NCBI GenBank assembly: GCA_038380435.1
Contig: JAWZYU010000034.1
Location: 37,634,901-37,698,900 of the forward strand
Direction of reading: 5' to 3'
DNA: 64,000 bases
Origin: Ryuthela nishihirai
Taxonomy: Eukaryota > Arthropoda > Arachnida > Araneae > Heptathelidae
Shown in pieces: positions 63,895 to 64,000 of the stretch. The notes under the pieces were generated by a model, which saw only the letters and a list, made by a program, of their open reading frames with translations, had not been told where the DNA came from and searched no databases. Numbering within the stretch: the first letter of the stretch is position 1; each line of letters begins with the position of its first letter. Made by a program: the position numbers and the translations under genes.

Positions 63895-64000
63895 GGTTGG
63901 GTTGATGCCTCTGAGCGGCACTTTTTTGCACATCATGGGCTAAATGGCCAGATCACATTGACCCCGAAGACTCAGAGAAGGTTGGGGGGACCCACTGGAA
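63895..64000 (-). mobile_element. SINE1, cut by window end
   Basis: GGGTTGATGCCTCTGAGCGG to GGGGGGACCCACTGGAA; the head would lie beyond 64000. Confidence 0.88.

Overview
The window is animal nuclear DNA: AT-rich, with spliced genes, long introns and very dense interspersed repeats. The gene content (a conundrum/ARHGAP18-type RhoGAP and small secreted glycine-rich proteins) and the TATA plus ACAGTG core promoters fit an arthropod. A chelicerate such as a spider is my guess for the lineage, but nothing here proves it. No CRISPR array, operon or ordinary standalone tRNA or rRNA gene was seen.

Layout. On the + strand, 2.5-14.4 kb, six exons in consistent reading phase encode the N-terminal 243 codons of a conundrum/ARHGAP18 orthologue; its RhoGAP domain exons were not found in the window. 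On the - strand lie two paralogous genes for secreted glycine-rich proteins. GRP-A has its promoter and 5' UTR exon near 29.4 kb, a signal-peptide exon at 28.6 kb and a Gly/Tyr/Met-rich exon at 24.1 kb. GRP-B has a probable promoter and UTR exon near 61.0 kb, a signal-peptide exon at 52.1 kb and a Gly/Tyr/His-rich exon at 43.8 kb. Both have a signal peptide, a Lys/Leu segment, an Ile-Pro segment, one phase-2 intron and a low-complexity tail. If the RhoGAP gene continues past 64 kb, both are nested antisense inside one giant intron.

Most of the remaining DNA is transposons. The dominant family, called SINE1 here, is a tRNA-derived SINE of about 380 bp with a perfect A box and B box. It ends in AACCCAAC rather than poly(A) and has roughly sixty full, truncated, nested or tail-tandemised copies, many with 10-17 bp target-site duplications. 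SINE2, with a different tRNA-like head, has nine copies, one of which grew a 27-copy, 40-bp minisatellite from its own head. Also present are a 215-bp perfect-palindrome MITE centred on CACGTG, two degenerate Tc1-like elements, hAT-type non-autonomous elements with 8-bp duplications, several foldback elements, a LINE 3' fragment fused to a SINE1 head, a Gag-like fragment, and three long minisatellites.

Many long open frames in this DNA are conceptual translations of SINE1 in either orientation and are not listed as genes.
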